A stretch of 64,000 bases of DNA from Trichobilharzia szidati (GCA_944472155.2 OX235279.1:47031564-47095563); one strand, 5' to 3'; shown: positions 11,001-23,220, counted from the first letter of the stretch. Notes: generated by a model from the sequence alone, not told the origin. Made by a program: numbers and translations.

Positions 11001-13219
11001 GGTTTCAACAGTTTTATAGAAAAAGTCTGTGGGTGTTCTGTAATATTGTCAGCTAATTCAAACAAACTGAGACAGTCATGTCTAGATTTGGGTCACTAAT
11101 TCACAGCATTGTTTTTGGAATGATCTGTCACAGGAAAAAGTATGCACAATTCAGTCTTGTCAAACTAGTCTACCTTAGCTGTATCCAAGACTTCGCATCA
11201 AACGGTTTGTACTTTCCCCTTGGCCTTGTACGCCTATACTGACAACTGAGTACCAAACGAATGTCAATTACATTCACCAGTCCTCTGGCAGTAATTTCTA
11301 TAATAGATTTAGAATATAATAAAGCTTGGAATCTATTTTGCATAGCCAGTATCATTTACACGGAAGTGCTAACTCTCATCTTCACAATTCTGTAGTAGAA
11401 ATGTGTGAAACAATTCCAGTGTAACAATAACATATTTGTCTCGGTCAGACCAATACGAGCAATACAAATAGGTGTATAAACATGTTCACAGTAAGAATAG
11501 ACCAAGGTGACTACCTTGTGAAACAACGCAAATTGACAAATCCGCCTGTTTCAGACTAAATAAATAATTCAGTATTCAGTTTGCACACACATAAATTTTC
11601 CCCTACACACTTGATCCATCCATTCACACTTAACCAAACAAATTGTTTGTATTACACAGTGAAGAATGCATGTCAGAAAATTGGGATCGCAGGAGGAATT
11701 ATACACACGTACACACAGGTGTGAAGAAGACTGGTCATCTGTGGAACCAAACATATACACAGGCACATACACACACACACAACACCTCGTTAAGATATTC
11801 CCTTTTCATATAAATCTAAGTGTTTCAGTCTAATAATTTATCATTGTTTATAACGAAAAAAGCAAAACAAGGTTGCTCTTATACGTTTTAAATTTTCTCT
11901 CTTTCATGCAGAACAAGAAAAGGCTATAAAGAAGAACAGGAACTATTTGTGCAGGTTTTTCTTTCCTCTGTAGTGGAATAGGTAATACATATTTGGAAGC
12001 TTTATTATTTGGCGACTCTTCTGGATGCCAGTCGATTATACACATGTGAACAGGCTAACCTAAGCTAAAGAAGGAAGAATAATTAAGGTTAATAAGAAAG
12101 AATATGACAAACAGTAAATCCTATTTGCTACAATTTTTAGTACTTATTTGTGAATTCATCAAGTGTTCACTTTCGAACGAAACACAAAAGCTGATTAGTT
12201 TTAAGACATAAACTGATCATTTTCCATGCCTGCCTGCATCATACTAAATATCATACTGTATGGATATAATCAATATGACCTAGTACAACACTTCATTGAC
12301 TATGTCGAGACTTATGACTTGTTGTTGTATTTAGTCTGACTTTTCACTTGATATTTGATGAAGTGGTAGCATTTCCAGAGATATGGTTTTATTCATTTCG
12401 CTACTGACATTCAAAATGGTTTCTCTAGATGTCTACCTATACGGAGACGAAGCACGTGATAAATTCTCCTGTCGAACTATCATTCAAGTCAAGCATCTAG
12501 ATGGGAAGTGGATATGTTACTTGGGATTCTCAAAAGTCAAAATAATTGAAAAAGTCTGCCTTAAGTGATATCCTTACCGAAACCAACCTTATATGAACAG
12601 TTCTGGAGAGTGAAAAGGACGTCTAGTTACATCTTAGTCCTAGGTACACACTGTGGTAGGACTGACATCGATGCACTACAAAGGTGTTAATTAAACCACT
12701 TAACACTCTCTAAGTAGATACTGGACCAAAATATTAATTAAAGAATCATACTCATTCAACTTCGTTTCCATAAGGTGAAGAAGGAAGTCTTCCTTGGTGT
12801 TCACTTCCAGAATTCAATAAGGTACTAAAGCTATACTTATAGTGCAAATCGATACAAATGAGAGGTTTTCTTTATGATTATATTTTGAGCAAAATTACCT
12901 CCTGTGGTCATACCAACAGTCCGAAATTTATTCTGAATAGTATACAAATTTCACAGAAGAATATGCCAGATTATTTTATTTTTGGGGTTTTGATTGATTT
13001 CGAGGTTAATTTCCTCGAACTGAACTGAATTTAACAATATTCCCTCTAGGAGACACACAATTAACCAAGTTTATAATGTGGGATTTCTTTAACGAGGCTG
13101 GAAGTTTTGTCAGTTATAAGACAGTTAAGATTTTAGATCTAATAAACCTAACTATATGTTTTTCACCTATTTTCAACTTTGGGCAAAAACAAATGCGATG
13201 CAGATCTCGCCAGTAACAG
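11001..13219. other. intergenic with CA-rich low complexity
   Basis: No gene recognised. Positions about 11695-11785 contain CA/CACACA-rich low-complexity sequence. The rest is AT-rich with scattered short open frames without recognisable features. Confidence 0.4.
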
Positions 13220-13480
13220 ACATCATTTACAGAACCTGTGAAAGCCAAGAGACACTGGACATATGTTTCGCCCTAACTGGGAATACTAGCAGCGCACCCC
13301 AAAGGAGCCATCAGGGATGGAACCGATAACTTTCAGGTTACGAAGGTAGTCAGTGACTATTTAGTCAATGAATTGGAACTCAATGACTCGTGAATTCTCT
13401 TCGCGATATAGCGCCACCGTCAGCTAATACCATTGGTGAGTGCCCACTCCACACCCACCATGATGTACCCCACAGACCAT
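13220..13480 (-). mobile_element. family A-like hammerhead SINE, old copy (pair 1, left)
   Basis: Minus-strand remnants follow family A order: a worn tRNA-like stretch at about 13310-13380 (with GGTTCCATCC), then a hammerhead-like segment at about 13250-13295 in which ATTCCCAGTTAGGGC stands for helix II and GAAAC follows, then GTCCAGTGTC. The box before helix II is no longer recognisable. Its partner at 13605 lies in the opposite orientation. Confidence 0.5.
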
Positions 13481-13604
13481 TATTTATCATGGGAACACCA
13501 GGACACCAATCCTGTAGTCACTAATCAGCAGGAGACAGGTATTAAGATTTCAGGTTTCGGGTTTGGCAGGAATTTAGACTTATTTCAATGCAGGTTTTTC
13601 TGTA

Positions 13605-13695
13605 AGTGAGGGCTGATGAAGAGTCGTGAACTAGAACGGAATAGACGTCCAGTGCTCCTCGGTTTTCAGGGATTCTGTAACTGATATGTGTACTT
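13605..13695 (+). mobile_element. family A-like hammerhead SINE, old copy (pair 1, right)
   Basis: At about 13610-13655 the plus strand reads GGGCTGATGAAGAGTC, a worn helix II, GGAATAGACGTC and CAGTGCTCC, followed by the family A tail phrase GGTTTTCAGGGATTCT. The GAAAC box is mutated to GGAAT. Only the ribozyme and tail remain. Confidence 0.6.
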
Positions 13696-13870
13696 TCAAG
13701 TCAAGCGAAATCCCTAGAAAATCTAAAATATCAAGTCAGGAATTCATCATTTCGAGAGGGAAAGATGAGCAGAGTTACATTAAAAATAGAGACCAAAGGT
13801 TATTTCACATGAGACCTGTTTCAGTTAAAACTTGAATCTGATCAAACCTTAACAAATATAAATATTAATA

Positions 13871-14216
13871 GGTTGGAGGATTTCATCATGCGATGACATC
13901 AGTTTGAGAACCATTGGAAAACCAGCTGGGAGTACTGGACACATGTTTCGTCCTTGTTTGGGACTCTTCATCAATAAGCACCCTCCGCCAGGGTCCGAAC
14001 CCGTGGACTTCTGGTTACAAAGCTAGCGAGCTCGTAGACCACTAAGCCACTGGGACCCGATCCAACGGCCAGCCTATGAATTCTAACTTCTGTCAATTCA
14101 TGACATAGCGCGACCCCTTCGCGATGTCTTCTTCGATGAGTTATTGCCTCACCTTCAACCTGCCACACCCTACTGGTAATGGCTTCCCACTAGAACCCCA
14201 GGTTAACTGCCTGAGT
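13871..14216 (-). mobile_element. hammerhead SINE family A (pair 2, left)
   Basis: On the minus strand a tRNA-like head lies at about 13985-14060: A box GTGGCTTAGTGG and B box GGTTCGGACCC. It is followed by a hammerhead fold at about 13932-13977: TTATTG, core ATGAAGA, helix II GTCC-CAAACAA-GGAC, GAAAC, ATGTGTC, CAGTAC. The tail ends in ATGAAATCCTCCAACC. The cleavage triplet GTC and helix II are intact, but the core position equivalent to C3 is A. About 150 bp of further sequence lies upstream of the head. Confidence 0.75.
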
Positions 14217-14224
14217 AGGGCCAG

Positions 14225-14373
14225 TCGCTACTGAGCATCAGATAAATTTTCAGTTGTTAGTGGATGTGTACTGATGAAGAGTCCCAAACTAGGACAGAAT
14301 AGGTGTCCAGTACTCCCAGGTTTTTCCGATGGTTCTCTAAATGATGTCAGCTCATGATGAAATCCTCCAACCA
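14225..14373 (+). mobile_element. hammerhead SINE family A (pair 2, right)
   Basis: The plus strand carries the hammerhead at 14268-14313: helix I GTACTG pairing with CAGTAC, core ATGAAGA, helix II GTCC-CAAACTA-GGAC, then AGAAT in place of GAAAC, and cleavage triplet GTC. The family tail follows, ending ATGAAATCCTCCAACC. The tRNA-like head is missing. It lies head to head with the 13871-14216 copy. Confidence 0.75.
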
Positions 14374-16628
14374 ATTGAACAAAAATTCCCAACAAAACCA
14401 ATACTTGAAAAGACAATTATTAATACACATGCAGGACAAGTTCCCATAAAAAGACATTGAAGGGGACACTTAGAGTGACGGTGAAATCACAAAAGTCAGA
14501 AAGCTAAATTCCGAGAACATTAAAGCTATCACAATGTTTACATTACATGATTCAAATGTTTATCACCGTATTAACAAATACTATATCACAAATATCAACT
14601 GCATATTTCACAACATTTCCAGTTATTATCATGCACCAACAGCTCGATGTATACTTGAAAGAAAGATAATATATGCATTTGAAAATAAAGAGGACGAGTT
14701 AATTAGAATCTCTCAGAAAAGTAGCGGAAGGATGAATTTTCTGAAAACGGCATTTTATTTAAAGTAGTACGTTGTAGAAGATGAAGCAAACAACACTATT
14801 GAAAATCATAACGATATTATATGGGTATAAGTAAGGAATTCATCGGCGGAAGTATGAGCGGCATAGAGTTCGGAGACAAAGCACACTGTATGCTGACTAA
14901 GTAATTTGTCTTAGCTGAGTTTTGAAGATTCGTTGGAATCATCTGAATTTATGTAATATGCCAGTGTTCTGATTTCATGCTTCGTCGTTGCACAACACTA
15001 AAAACCTATGTAGCTTACATTAATTCAAATTTTAACAACATCAATCGCAATATTAGTAAGTTTTCATAACAACAGAGTTGGTTATCTCACATGATAAAAT
15101 ATAGATGCTTTACCAGTGACTGTGTTATCTTTTATTAATAGCTGTTCGACTTCTTCAAATCCGATAAAGCGATTAAGTGTTGAAAGGTCGAATACAAACA
15201 TTTACCTTTTACAAAATGTGATGATTTATGCAAATATCTTCAAAGTGTGCTAGAAGGACATTTTCTATCGATTTCACCCTTTCAGCCAATCTGATGCATG
15301 CATTTACAGTCCCATAACTGTTTTGAACCTACCGAATTAATTAAATAGATTAATGGTTTCGGGAGATTTTAAGGCTTCTTGAAGGTTACAGAAGTACGCT
15401 GAAGTGCTAAAGTAGAACCATAGACAAACGTGCAGTCATTTCAGTTGCCACACATTATAAAGACATACAATGCAATTTTAAAAAAATGTACAATGCAACT
15501 ACAATGGACAAAAGTCTGCGCCAGAAGGCATAATTCATGAATGATAAAGCGGATTCTTAGAATCTCAAAAATCGAAAGGAGTGAACGTATCTGCAGGAAT
15601 GGTTCTTAGCCGCAGGCAGTGTACATCTTTCTACCTATTTCAAACCAACAACCAAATATTTTAAGCACTGTGACAGGATATAACTCAATATTAGATAAGT
15701 CTATCTGATTTAACACAGTGTTAGTGTTAATTAATATGTTGATAAATAAATGACAGTCACAACTAAAATCTCAACTGATGAAGTAATATTAGGTGTCCAG
15801 CTAGGTCTGAACTCCACTGTATTCAAGTTTCAAAATAAAATACGCAAACAAACAAGTGAAATGGAGATGGGATAACTAAATTCTTAGTGGTAGCAGATAT
15901 ATTTATGGAAAGTTGGGAATATGAGGCTCTTAGAATGTTTGATTCCCTTTCTAGCTTACGGTGGAGATAAGTGGACGACTCATCTACTGTGTCGAAACTC
16001 GAACATATCCATAAGTTCTTCACATATGAACTGGGTAGTAAACAGAATCCCTTTCACTTTCGAGTTAGATCATGAACAGGATGAGTTAGCTACGCTAGAC
16101 TGCAAAATGAAACAAAGCCAAGATGGTGGGTTATGTATTAGCGTCTACTGAAAACCCTGAGATCCTAGTTGGTAATTAAACATGGAATCATCCCACCTAA
16201 AATTGGTAAAGATGGGCTTGTTTAAATGTCTATGCAACAGAGTCAATAGACGCAGCACCCATCCCTGATATGTAGAAGATTACGATAAATAACAAGAGTG
16301 GATAAAAATCACATAAAAAGCAAGTTGTGAAGTCGTGTGAATAGGTTGATTTGATTATGAGCACTTGTTTATGTTGCAGAAGTCATCCATTTATTAATAC
16401 TAAATCACTGTGTGTCATAACACACAAACTAATCTAATATGGAGTTAGAGATTTCCTGGACTGATGTCATGTTTTGATATGACTACCTCTTACTCTTTTT
16501 CAACCCAATCCTATGTCAGCTAATATTGCTCACTGGGGAAGGAGATGTTTTGGCATGTGTAACACAAGTACCAGTCATCTCAGTCAATGTCTCACAACCT
16601 CATCAATTTAATTTCCCTGCTTGACTAA
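14374..16628. other. intergenic, nothing recognised
   Basis: About 2.2 kb of AT-rich DNA. Open frames at 14534-14767 and 15823-16151 match no family I recognise. No repeat shared with the rest of the window was noticed. Confidence 0.4.
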
Positions 16629-19600
16629 TTATATTATTATTATATTATTGTTCCCTTGGGTTCCTAGTGGAACATAGGGCTTCAACTGCACGTCTCCACT
16701 TGCTTCTGTCTTCTGCTGTTCTTTTCACTTGCGTCCATGTTATTCCATACTGTTTCATCTCCTCCTCACACGATCTCTTCCATGTCACCCTTGGACGTCC
16801 CACTCGCCGCTTCCCTTTCGGGTTCCACTCGAGGGCTTGACGCGCGATGTCACTCAACGGCCTCCTCAGCGAGTGTCCAATCCATCTCCACTTTCTCCGG
16901 CATATTTGTTGGGCGATTGGTTCCTGTTTCGTTTGTTCCCATAGCTTCTTGTTTGTGATTCTTTCTGGCCATCTAATCTTCAGTATGGAGCGAAGACAGT
17001 TGTTGATAAAGGTCTGCAACCTTTTGAAAATATTCTTGGTGACCCGCCAAGTTTCTGATCCGTAAAGCAAAATTGACTTCACGTTTGTATTGAAAATCCG
17101 AATTTTGTTGTTGATGGTGAGTGACGAAGATTTCCAGATTGGTTTCAGGTTGATGAATGTGTTTCTCACCTTCCCGATTCTCGATTTGACATCCTCGTCC
17201 GTTCCTCCTGTGGTTGAGACAATGCTCCCTAGATAAGTGAAAGAAGTAACCTCTTTCAAATCCCTCCCGTTGATGGTGATTGGCACTGGATGTTGCTGCT
17301 GTTGTTGGTTGGTTATTTTCATAACCTCCGTCTTGTCTATGTTCACCTGGAGTCCTGTCTTTGCTGCTTCTTCGACCAGTTTGTCGGTTTTTGCTTGTAA
17401 GTCTTCGATTTTGTGTGACATCAAACATAAATCATCCACGCGCGAAATCCAGGTCTTCTAGGTTCTTCACGTCGGTCCAGGATATCCCTGTCTTCTCGTT
17501 TCCCACTGTCTGACGCATAATCCAGTCCACCACAATTAGGAATATCATTGATGATAATAAGCACCCTTGTCTGACTCCTGTGTTTACTCCAAACGCCTCG
17601 CTGAGTTTTCCGTTGTGGATCACTTGACATGTGCCGTTGTCGTACAGTTGTTGAATAAGGTTGATGAATATTTGCGGTACGCCGTAGTACTCGAGTAGTT
17701 TCCAAATTACTTCGCGGTCAACGCTGTCGAAGGCCTTCTCAAAGTCTATGAAGTTGAGGTAGAGATTTGATTGCCATTCCATGCTTTGTTCGATGATAAT
17801 GCGTAGAGTTGCAATTTGGTCAGAACATGATTTGCCTTTCCTGAATCCAGTTTGTTCTGGTCGGAGTTCTGTATCCAGTGCGTCCTTGATTCTCTCCAGG
17901 ATGATGCGACTCAGGATTTTACTTGGCGTCGACAGGAGCATGATTCCTCGCCAGTTCTTGCAGAGTCCCAGGTCGCCCTTCTTTGGTAGTTTCACCAGGT
18001 AACCTTTCCTCCAGTCAGTAGGCACCTTTCCCTCTTTCCAGATCTTTTGCAATAATGGAGTCAGCATATCTGCCGTCGTTTCTGGGTCCGCTTTCAGTGC
18101 TTCCGGGGGTATTCCATCTGGTCCAGCTGCTTTTCCAGCTTTCAGAAGCTTGATTGCATTCATGACTTCAGTTTTCGTTGGAGGATTGGTGTCAACTTGC
18201 AGTTGTGTACGTGCTGTTGTTGGTATTACTGGACGGGTTGTAGGTGGTGGTCGGTTCAAGAGTCCTTTGAAGTGGTCCGCCCAATGTTTAATCTGTCTTT
18301 CTTCTTTGGTAATTGGGTTCCCTTGGCTGTCTTTTATAGGTTTCACTTGTGTTGATCTCTTCCCGGATAGAGACTTGGTTATCTGATATAGTGTCCTCAG
18401 GTCCCTTTTGCCTGCTGCCTTCTCAGCTTCAGTAGCCAGGTTGTCGTAGAATTGTCTTTTGTCCTTCCTGGCACTCTTCTTCACTTCTTTGTCCAGTGCT
18501 GTGTAAGTTGAGTTCAGCGTCTCTTTCTCTTGTCCATCTTTGCATTGAATCATTTTCTCTTTCACTTTTCTCCTCTCCTCTATTAGTTTCCAAGTGTCTG
18601 TTGAGAGCCATTCCTTGTCTTGTTTCTTCTTTCTTCCTAAAACCGTTGAACACGTTTCGTTGAAAATTACCTTCAGAGAGTTCCAATGGTCTTCCACGGA
18701 TGATTCCTCAGTGGTGCCACGTAGTGTTTCCTGCTTTGCTCTGACAGTTGCAGTGAAAATGTCCTGTGTGATTGTGTCCTTCAGTTTGTGAGTGTTGAAC
18801 TTGCATTGTGGCCTATCCCCAGCTATCCTCGAGGCTTTCAGCTTCACCTTGAAAGTCCCTTGTACCAGATAGTGGTCTGAACCCACATCTGCTCCTCTCC
18901 TCGATCTTGTGTCCAGTAGGCTCCGTATCCACTTCCTTGAGATTGAAATGAAGTCTATCTGGTTTTTGGTGTGTCCATCTGGTGAAATCCATGTTGCCTT
19001 GTGTATATCCCTGTGTTTGAACACACTGCCACCAATCACCAAATCATTGAAGGCGCAGAAGTCTGAGAAGAGTTCACCATTTTCGTTCATTTCACCGAGG
19101 GCCTCACGACCCATGATGAGTTCTCTTCCTGTATTGTCTCCTCCCAGTTTCGCATTCATGTCGCCCATCAGGATTTTGATATCGCTCTTTGGGACGTTGT
19201 CCATTACTGTTTGTAGTTGACTGTAGAAATCCTCCTTCTTCTCATGTTCTGAGGCGTTTGTAGGCGCGTAGCACTGAATGATTGTAACCTTTTTTCCTTT
19301 TGAGTTGAACCTGGCTGTCATTATCCTGGAGGAGACTGGTTCCCACTGCATGAGAGCTTTAGCCGCTGTTGGTGACATCATGATGGCTACTCCCTCGGTG
19401 TGCTCGTGATTGTCCTCTGGGTGACCGGAGTAGATTATTGTCTCTCCAGTTGATAGTTGGCTCCTTCCACATCCGTTCCATCTGCTCTCGCAGATTCCCA
19501 ACACTTCTATTCTATATCTCCTCATTTCTGCGGCTACCTGAGCAGCCTTCCCAGCTTCGTACATTGTACGAATATTCCACGTCCCCATCCTTATTTTCGC

Positions 19601-19866
19601 TTTCATCGAAAGAGGGCACATCGGCTGACTGGCTTCCCGAAGGCTTTCACCAGCCCGCGTCATTTCACTTCCCCGATTCCAGCGAAAAATAAGGTCACTA
19701 TTTGTAATTTTAGAATTTTGAATATATTTGTGCGTTGAAGTTTTAGTAGCAATTTGGTTAAGTTTTGGGGGTGGAGTTGCTAGCACCACGCCCCAACCCT
19801 CCCTCTTTATCCGGGCTTGGGACCGGCTAGAATACTAGTGACCTAGTAATCTAGGCGAGGTTATTA
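16629..19866 (-). mobile_element. RTE-clade retrotransposon, near full length (RTE-1)
   Basis: This SR2-like non-LTR element runs on the minus strand. A short 5' leader (about 19664-19866) is followed by one long coding region with an apurinic-type endonuclease and a reverse transcriptase. The coding region reads to 16645, almost at the 3' end. The 3' terminus is a short AATATAAT-type repeat tail rather than plain poly(A), as is common in RTE. Related copies or fragments lie at 30666-37445, 21940-22360, 5625-5720 and 52890-53090, all on the minus strand. No target-site duplication could be assigned with confidence. Confidence 0.9.
16645..19663 (-). pseudogene. RTE endonuclease-reverse transcriptase, frameshifted
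   Basis: The first ATG is at 19663 (residue 43 of a longer open frame without ATG). From about 25 residues in, the endonuclease shows GTWNIRT, the catalytic-type ICESRWNG, CYAPTNA, GDMNAKLG and GSDHYLV. The reverse transcriptase follows with KLPKKGD, NWRGIML, PEQTGFRKGKSC, FIDFEKAFDSVDR and GVRQGCLLS. The frame closes at 17432. A second frame, 17439-16645, carries the expected continuation (DDLCLMSHK, the thumb and C-terminus to NPREQ). The break comes from four extra bases (17437-17440, CACG on the plus strand) between the FA and DD codons of the FADD catalytic motif. Otherwise the coding sequence is open. The protein would nick target DNA and prime reverse transcription in cis. Confidence 0.9.
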
Positions 19867-20019
19867 TTACTGACGGCATTAACACGCCACTTCACACGAG
19901 AACCATTCCACTCCCTTGAGAAAGGAGTCGGTGTAGACCAGACTTGCTGTATCGTTTTACATTTAACAGGTTAAGTTGAAGCTGCTACACTTCAAATGCA
20001 AGATAACACTTGAAAAGGA
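19867..20019. other. spacer upstream of RTE-1
   Basis: Short stretch between the RTE-1 5' end and a dispersed repeat. Nothing recognised. Confidence 0.4.
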
Positions 20020-20260
20020 GTTGAACAGAGGTAAATAATTCCCCAAAATTATCAGTCTACAGAATTCTTCACTCAGTATTCGATGCTTACCTTCACTATT
20101 TAAGTCAAATTGTTAAATTGGAGGTACGCTGTCAAGCCATCTCGCCATTCGGAACGCCATCGCGTCATGTTTGGTTGTCCGTGCAAGATCCTTAGCTAGC
20201 TAAGTAATCGTCATCGCTCAACGCTCATCGTTTCTGAACCCGAAATATGTCTCGTACTTT
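20020..20260 (-). repeat. unclassified dispersed repeat, copy 1
   Basis: The minus strand of this stretch resembles the plus strand of 29386-29565. Both run from a TAGCTAG-containing start through CTTGAC(A/C) and TTGACTTAAA to ATAATTTTGGGGAATTATTTACC. No coding sequence is evident. It could be an LTR or leader fragment of an element not otherwise in the window. Confidence 0.55.
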
Positions 20261-21939
20261 GGATAATGAATTTGTTGTCGTAATCTGTCTTTGGTTTAGG
20301 CACAACAAATACTTTGGAAGCTAAAGAATAATAATTTGAGTTTGTTTACGGTGTATCTTGCATAAAACAAGGAGGCGCAGAGAGTGATATTTTCCATTTT
20401 CTTGGAGACTTTCTGTTTTTTCTGTGTTCATAACATCGAAATGTTTGTATAGGACTTTGAACTGATATTTACTTGTAGAAATTGATTTTCTGTTTATTTT
20501 TACGATCGTCATGGCATATATATCATTATTATACTCATCATAGTCGGCCTATCTTGTAAGCGTTTGTAATCTAATTGTTTTATCACAGTAGAATAAGGTA
20601 TACATCAAGATCAGTGCATTACGTGGTACTTGAAGATGTTCAGGTGATAAGGTTCTACAGCATATAAGCAGTACTGCAAATTAACATTGTCTTCCATATC
20701 CAGAACATGCTGCTACCTCCCTCCCCCACCCGAAATCCAGCTTTATTAAAGAAGTCTACGCATTGCTCTTCAAAGCCGTGATATTCTACTAGGACAATAA
20801 CTTGACTTTTACTGACTAGCAACACGATGAAGATTATCTTTCCTGTAGTTCCATGAATCCCGAGTTCAGTGGGTTCAAAAGAAAGAAACCTCTGCTCTAA
20901 CTATCGGCAGAGCTCCTAGCTTATAATTTTCCATCGACATAACAGGTGTTAATGGTATTTTACCTGGGTGTTTTGCTACTCTGTTGATTGGTTATTTAGC
21001 ATAGAAAGTCCTGAAAACCGGGCAAAATAGTTTTTGTCAATGCTACTTGGCTCAGTGTGGTTTGCCAGATAATGTTTGTACGAGATGATAATTGTCTTAA
21101 AGTAATATTTTATCAATCGAATTAAAAGCAGTAATGTCTGTAAATTTATGGGATTGCGAATTTATTTATTTTACGAATTAAACGCGCTTTTTTTTAATTA
21201 CCTCTGGCCTATCTTTCTTGTGCAGTAGTACTACAGTCTTTTTATAATTATATTTCTAATTATCTCAAGTTTCTGCCTTCCTTTTCGCCTTTAATTTTTG
21301 GCGGGGGGGGGATGTTGTTTCTCCTCTCGGATACTGATGATATAGTAGCAGTTTGGATGAAATATTTATTTCTCTTTTCTAGTCGTCTAGGGTTTCATTA
21401 AAACGGAGGTTTGAAACAACTGACGGTAGTCCTAGAATTCAGATTTTGTTCTTCTTGAATGTCGTAGGAAACGATGCCTTGTCCAGCGTTGCATCAAAAC
21501 ACTTGATGATGAAGTGAGGCGTTGAATTCGGCTATGACGTCGAAAATAAGTCGGTGGAGTTCGACTTTCACTCTGACTCACGAAACATATTATTTGGTAG
21601 CGCTTCAGTAATTGACTTATGTATTCATCTAATGGTTATGAACAAATAAAAAGTGTCTGAACGGAACTGGTAGTGACATTTAGATTAGGATAGATGGATG
21701 GTCATTTCTGTTTGGAGAATTAAACTCTAGAATCCGAAATTACAATAAATATAGAATGTTCTAGAATAATCGCCATTAGGATTTCATTCTTCTTTTACAG
21801 TCTATACCTTCTAAGCTTAGAAACTGAGTGGAAACTTTTTCTTAATGGTTTTATGTCTTCCTAACAAATAATTCGAGAAGTGGGACAGTCAGTTTCGGTC
21901 TCCGTGTAGATTTGAAGGTGATATATTTATTTAACTACT
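20261..21939. other. intergenic, nothing recognised
   Basis: AT-rich DNA with a G9-type homopolymer at about 21302. No coding or mobile feature is recognised. Confidence 0.4.
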
Positions 21940-22360
21940 ACATATCCATCCTTGGATTCCGATTGGAACATAGGGCTTCAGCACCACATCTCCATTTTAC
22001 TCCATTTTCGGTGGGTTTTTTTAAACTTGGCTTCATAATTGCCCATAAGCTCCGGTTCCTTCCTCACATGATATTTTCCGTGTTCACTTGAAATCTTCTC
22101 TCCTCTGATTCTTCTCCCAACTGGTTACATTTTGCTCGTAAATATTCGAGTTTGTGCGACATTAGCCATAAATAATCGGAGAAATCCAATACTTTTAGGG
22201 TCTTTTAGTAATTACGGCAATCTTCTCGCTCCTTGTAGTCAGCTTCGTGAACCAGGCTGTCACAACTAGGAAAATCGTTGGTGATAGTAGGTTGAGAATC
22301 ACTTGGTATGCGGCATCTTCGTAAAGCTGTTGAATGGTACTTATAAAGGTCCCTGGTATT
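21940..22360 (-). mobile_element. RTE fragment with internal deletions (RTE-3)
   Basis: The plus strand starts with GGAACATAGGGCTTCAGC and CATCTCCATTTTAC, the RTE 3' terminus. It then jumps to sequence matching the RT palm on the minus strand: LDFSDYLWLMSHKLEY, where FADD reads FSDY, and further upstream a worn GVRQGC-like region and FISTIQQLYEDAAYQVI. Most of the C-terminal domain is deleted. It is an old, dead copy. Confidence 0.8.
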
Positions 22361-22941
22361 ATGTCATCTGTTTGCTTTATTGATTTAACGTGTCCTATCT
22401 GACAAGGACTATTGACTACAGTGTTCATATTGTAAAAGGAAGTTCGAGAAGATCACTTCATTACAACGTAAAAGCTATTTACTGACTTTTGGTCTCTTTT
22501 CAGCTATAATTATGATTGACAGGGATTTATACTAAAATATTCAAATAAATTTAACACACACAAACACACACGCACGTACACACACACACATCTCCATCCC
22601 TATTTGTTGCATGTTATTAGACAATTAGATTCTTATTTTTAAGTCTTACGTGTACTGCAGCACTGCTATTGCTATTATTATATATATGCTGGATAATCCA
22701 TTCTGACATCAAATAAGTCAATTTCTTTGAGATTTATTCACAATCCACTATTTGTTGAAATCACATGATACTGCATACAAATCAATAACATAAACGATAC
22801 TGTCCAGAAATGAGAAAAAACGAAGTGAAACTGTATACTTGAATGTATATTGTGTAAATGAGATTTGGACAAACCTATATTAAAGTAAGTTGGTTATTTG
22901 AGAATTTTCAAGTATTGGTTTCGTGGGGATTTTGCTTGATT
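22361..22941. other. intergenic with CA repeat
   Basis: Positions about 22553-22592 are an imperfect (CA)n stretch. Nothing else was recognised. Confidence 0.45.
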
Positions 22942-23124
22942 GGATGGAGGATTTCATCATGAGCTGACATCAGTTAGAGAACCACTGGAAAACCTGGGAG
23001 AACTGGGCAGATGTTTCGTCCTAGTATGGGACTCTTCATCAGTACGCACCCACCGGAGTTCGAACCCAGGTCTTTCTAGTCACAAGGCTAGCGAGTTCGT
23101 AGACCATTGAGCCACTGGGTTCGA
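22942..23124 (-). mobile_element. hammerhead SINE family A (pair 3, left)
   Basis: On the minus strand the tRNA-like head has A box TGGCTCAATGG and a perfect B box GGTTCGAACTCC. The hammerhead follows at 23000-23045: GTACTG, core ATGAAGA, helix II GTCC-CATACTA-GGAC, GAAAC, ATCTGCC, CAGTTC. The tail TTTTCCAGTGGTTCTCTAAC to ATGAAATCCTCCATCC completes the unit. The expected GTC triplet reads GCC and helix I has two mismatches. This is the best-preserved head-plus-ribozyme copy of family A in the window. Confidence 0.8.
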
Positions 23125-23220
23125 ACTACGGTGGGTGCGTACCGACGAAGAGTCCCAAACTAGGAAGAAACAGCTGTCCAGTACTCCCAGGTTTTCCAGT
23201 GGTTCTTTAACTGTGTGAGA
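23114..23220 (+). mobile_element. hammerhead SINE family A (pair 3, right)
   Basis: It begins at the B box (CTGGGTTCGAACTACGG), sharing those bases with the 5' end of the left copy. It continues with the hammerhead at 23139-23184: GTACCG, core ACGAAGA, GTCC-CAAACTA-GGAA, GAAAC, AGCTGTC, CAGTAC. The tail then breaks off. The GTC triplet and one helix I strand are kept. Confidence 0.8.

Noticed and set aside
16973..19738. Many open frames on the plus strand and other minus frames across RTE-1
   Set aside because: They lie antisense to, or out of frame with, the endonuclease-RT coding region and show no motifs of their own.
22553..22592. (CA)n tract as a regulatory element
   Set aside because: It is simple sequence with no associated gene.
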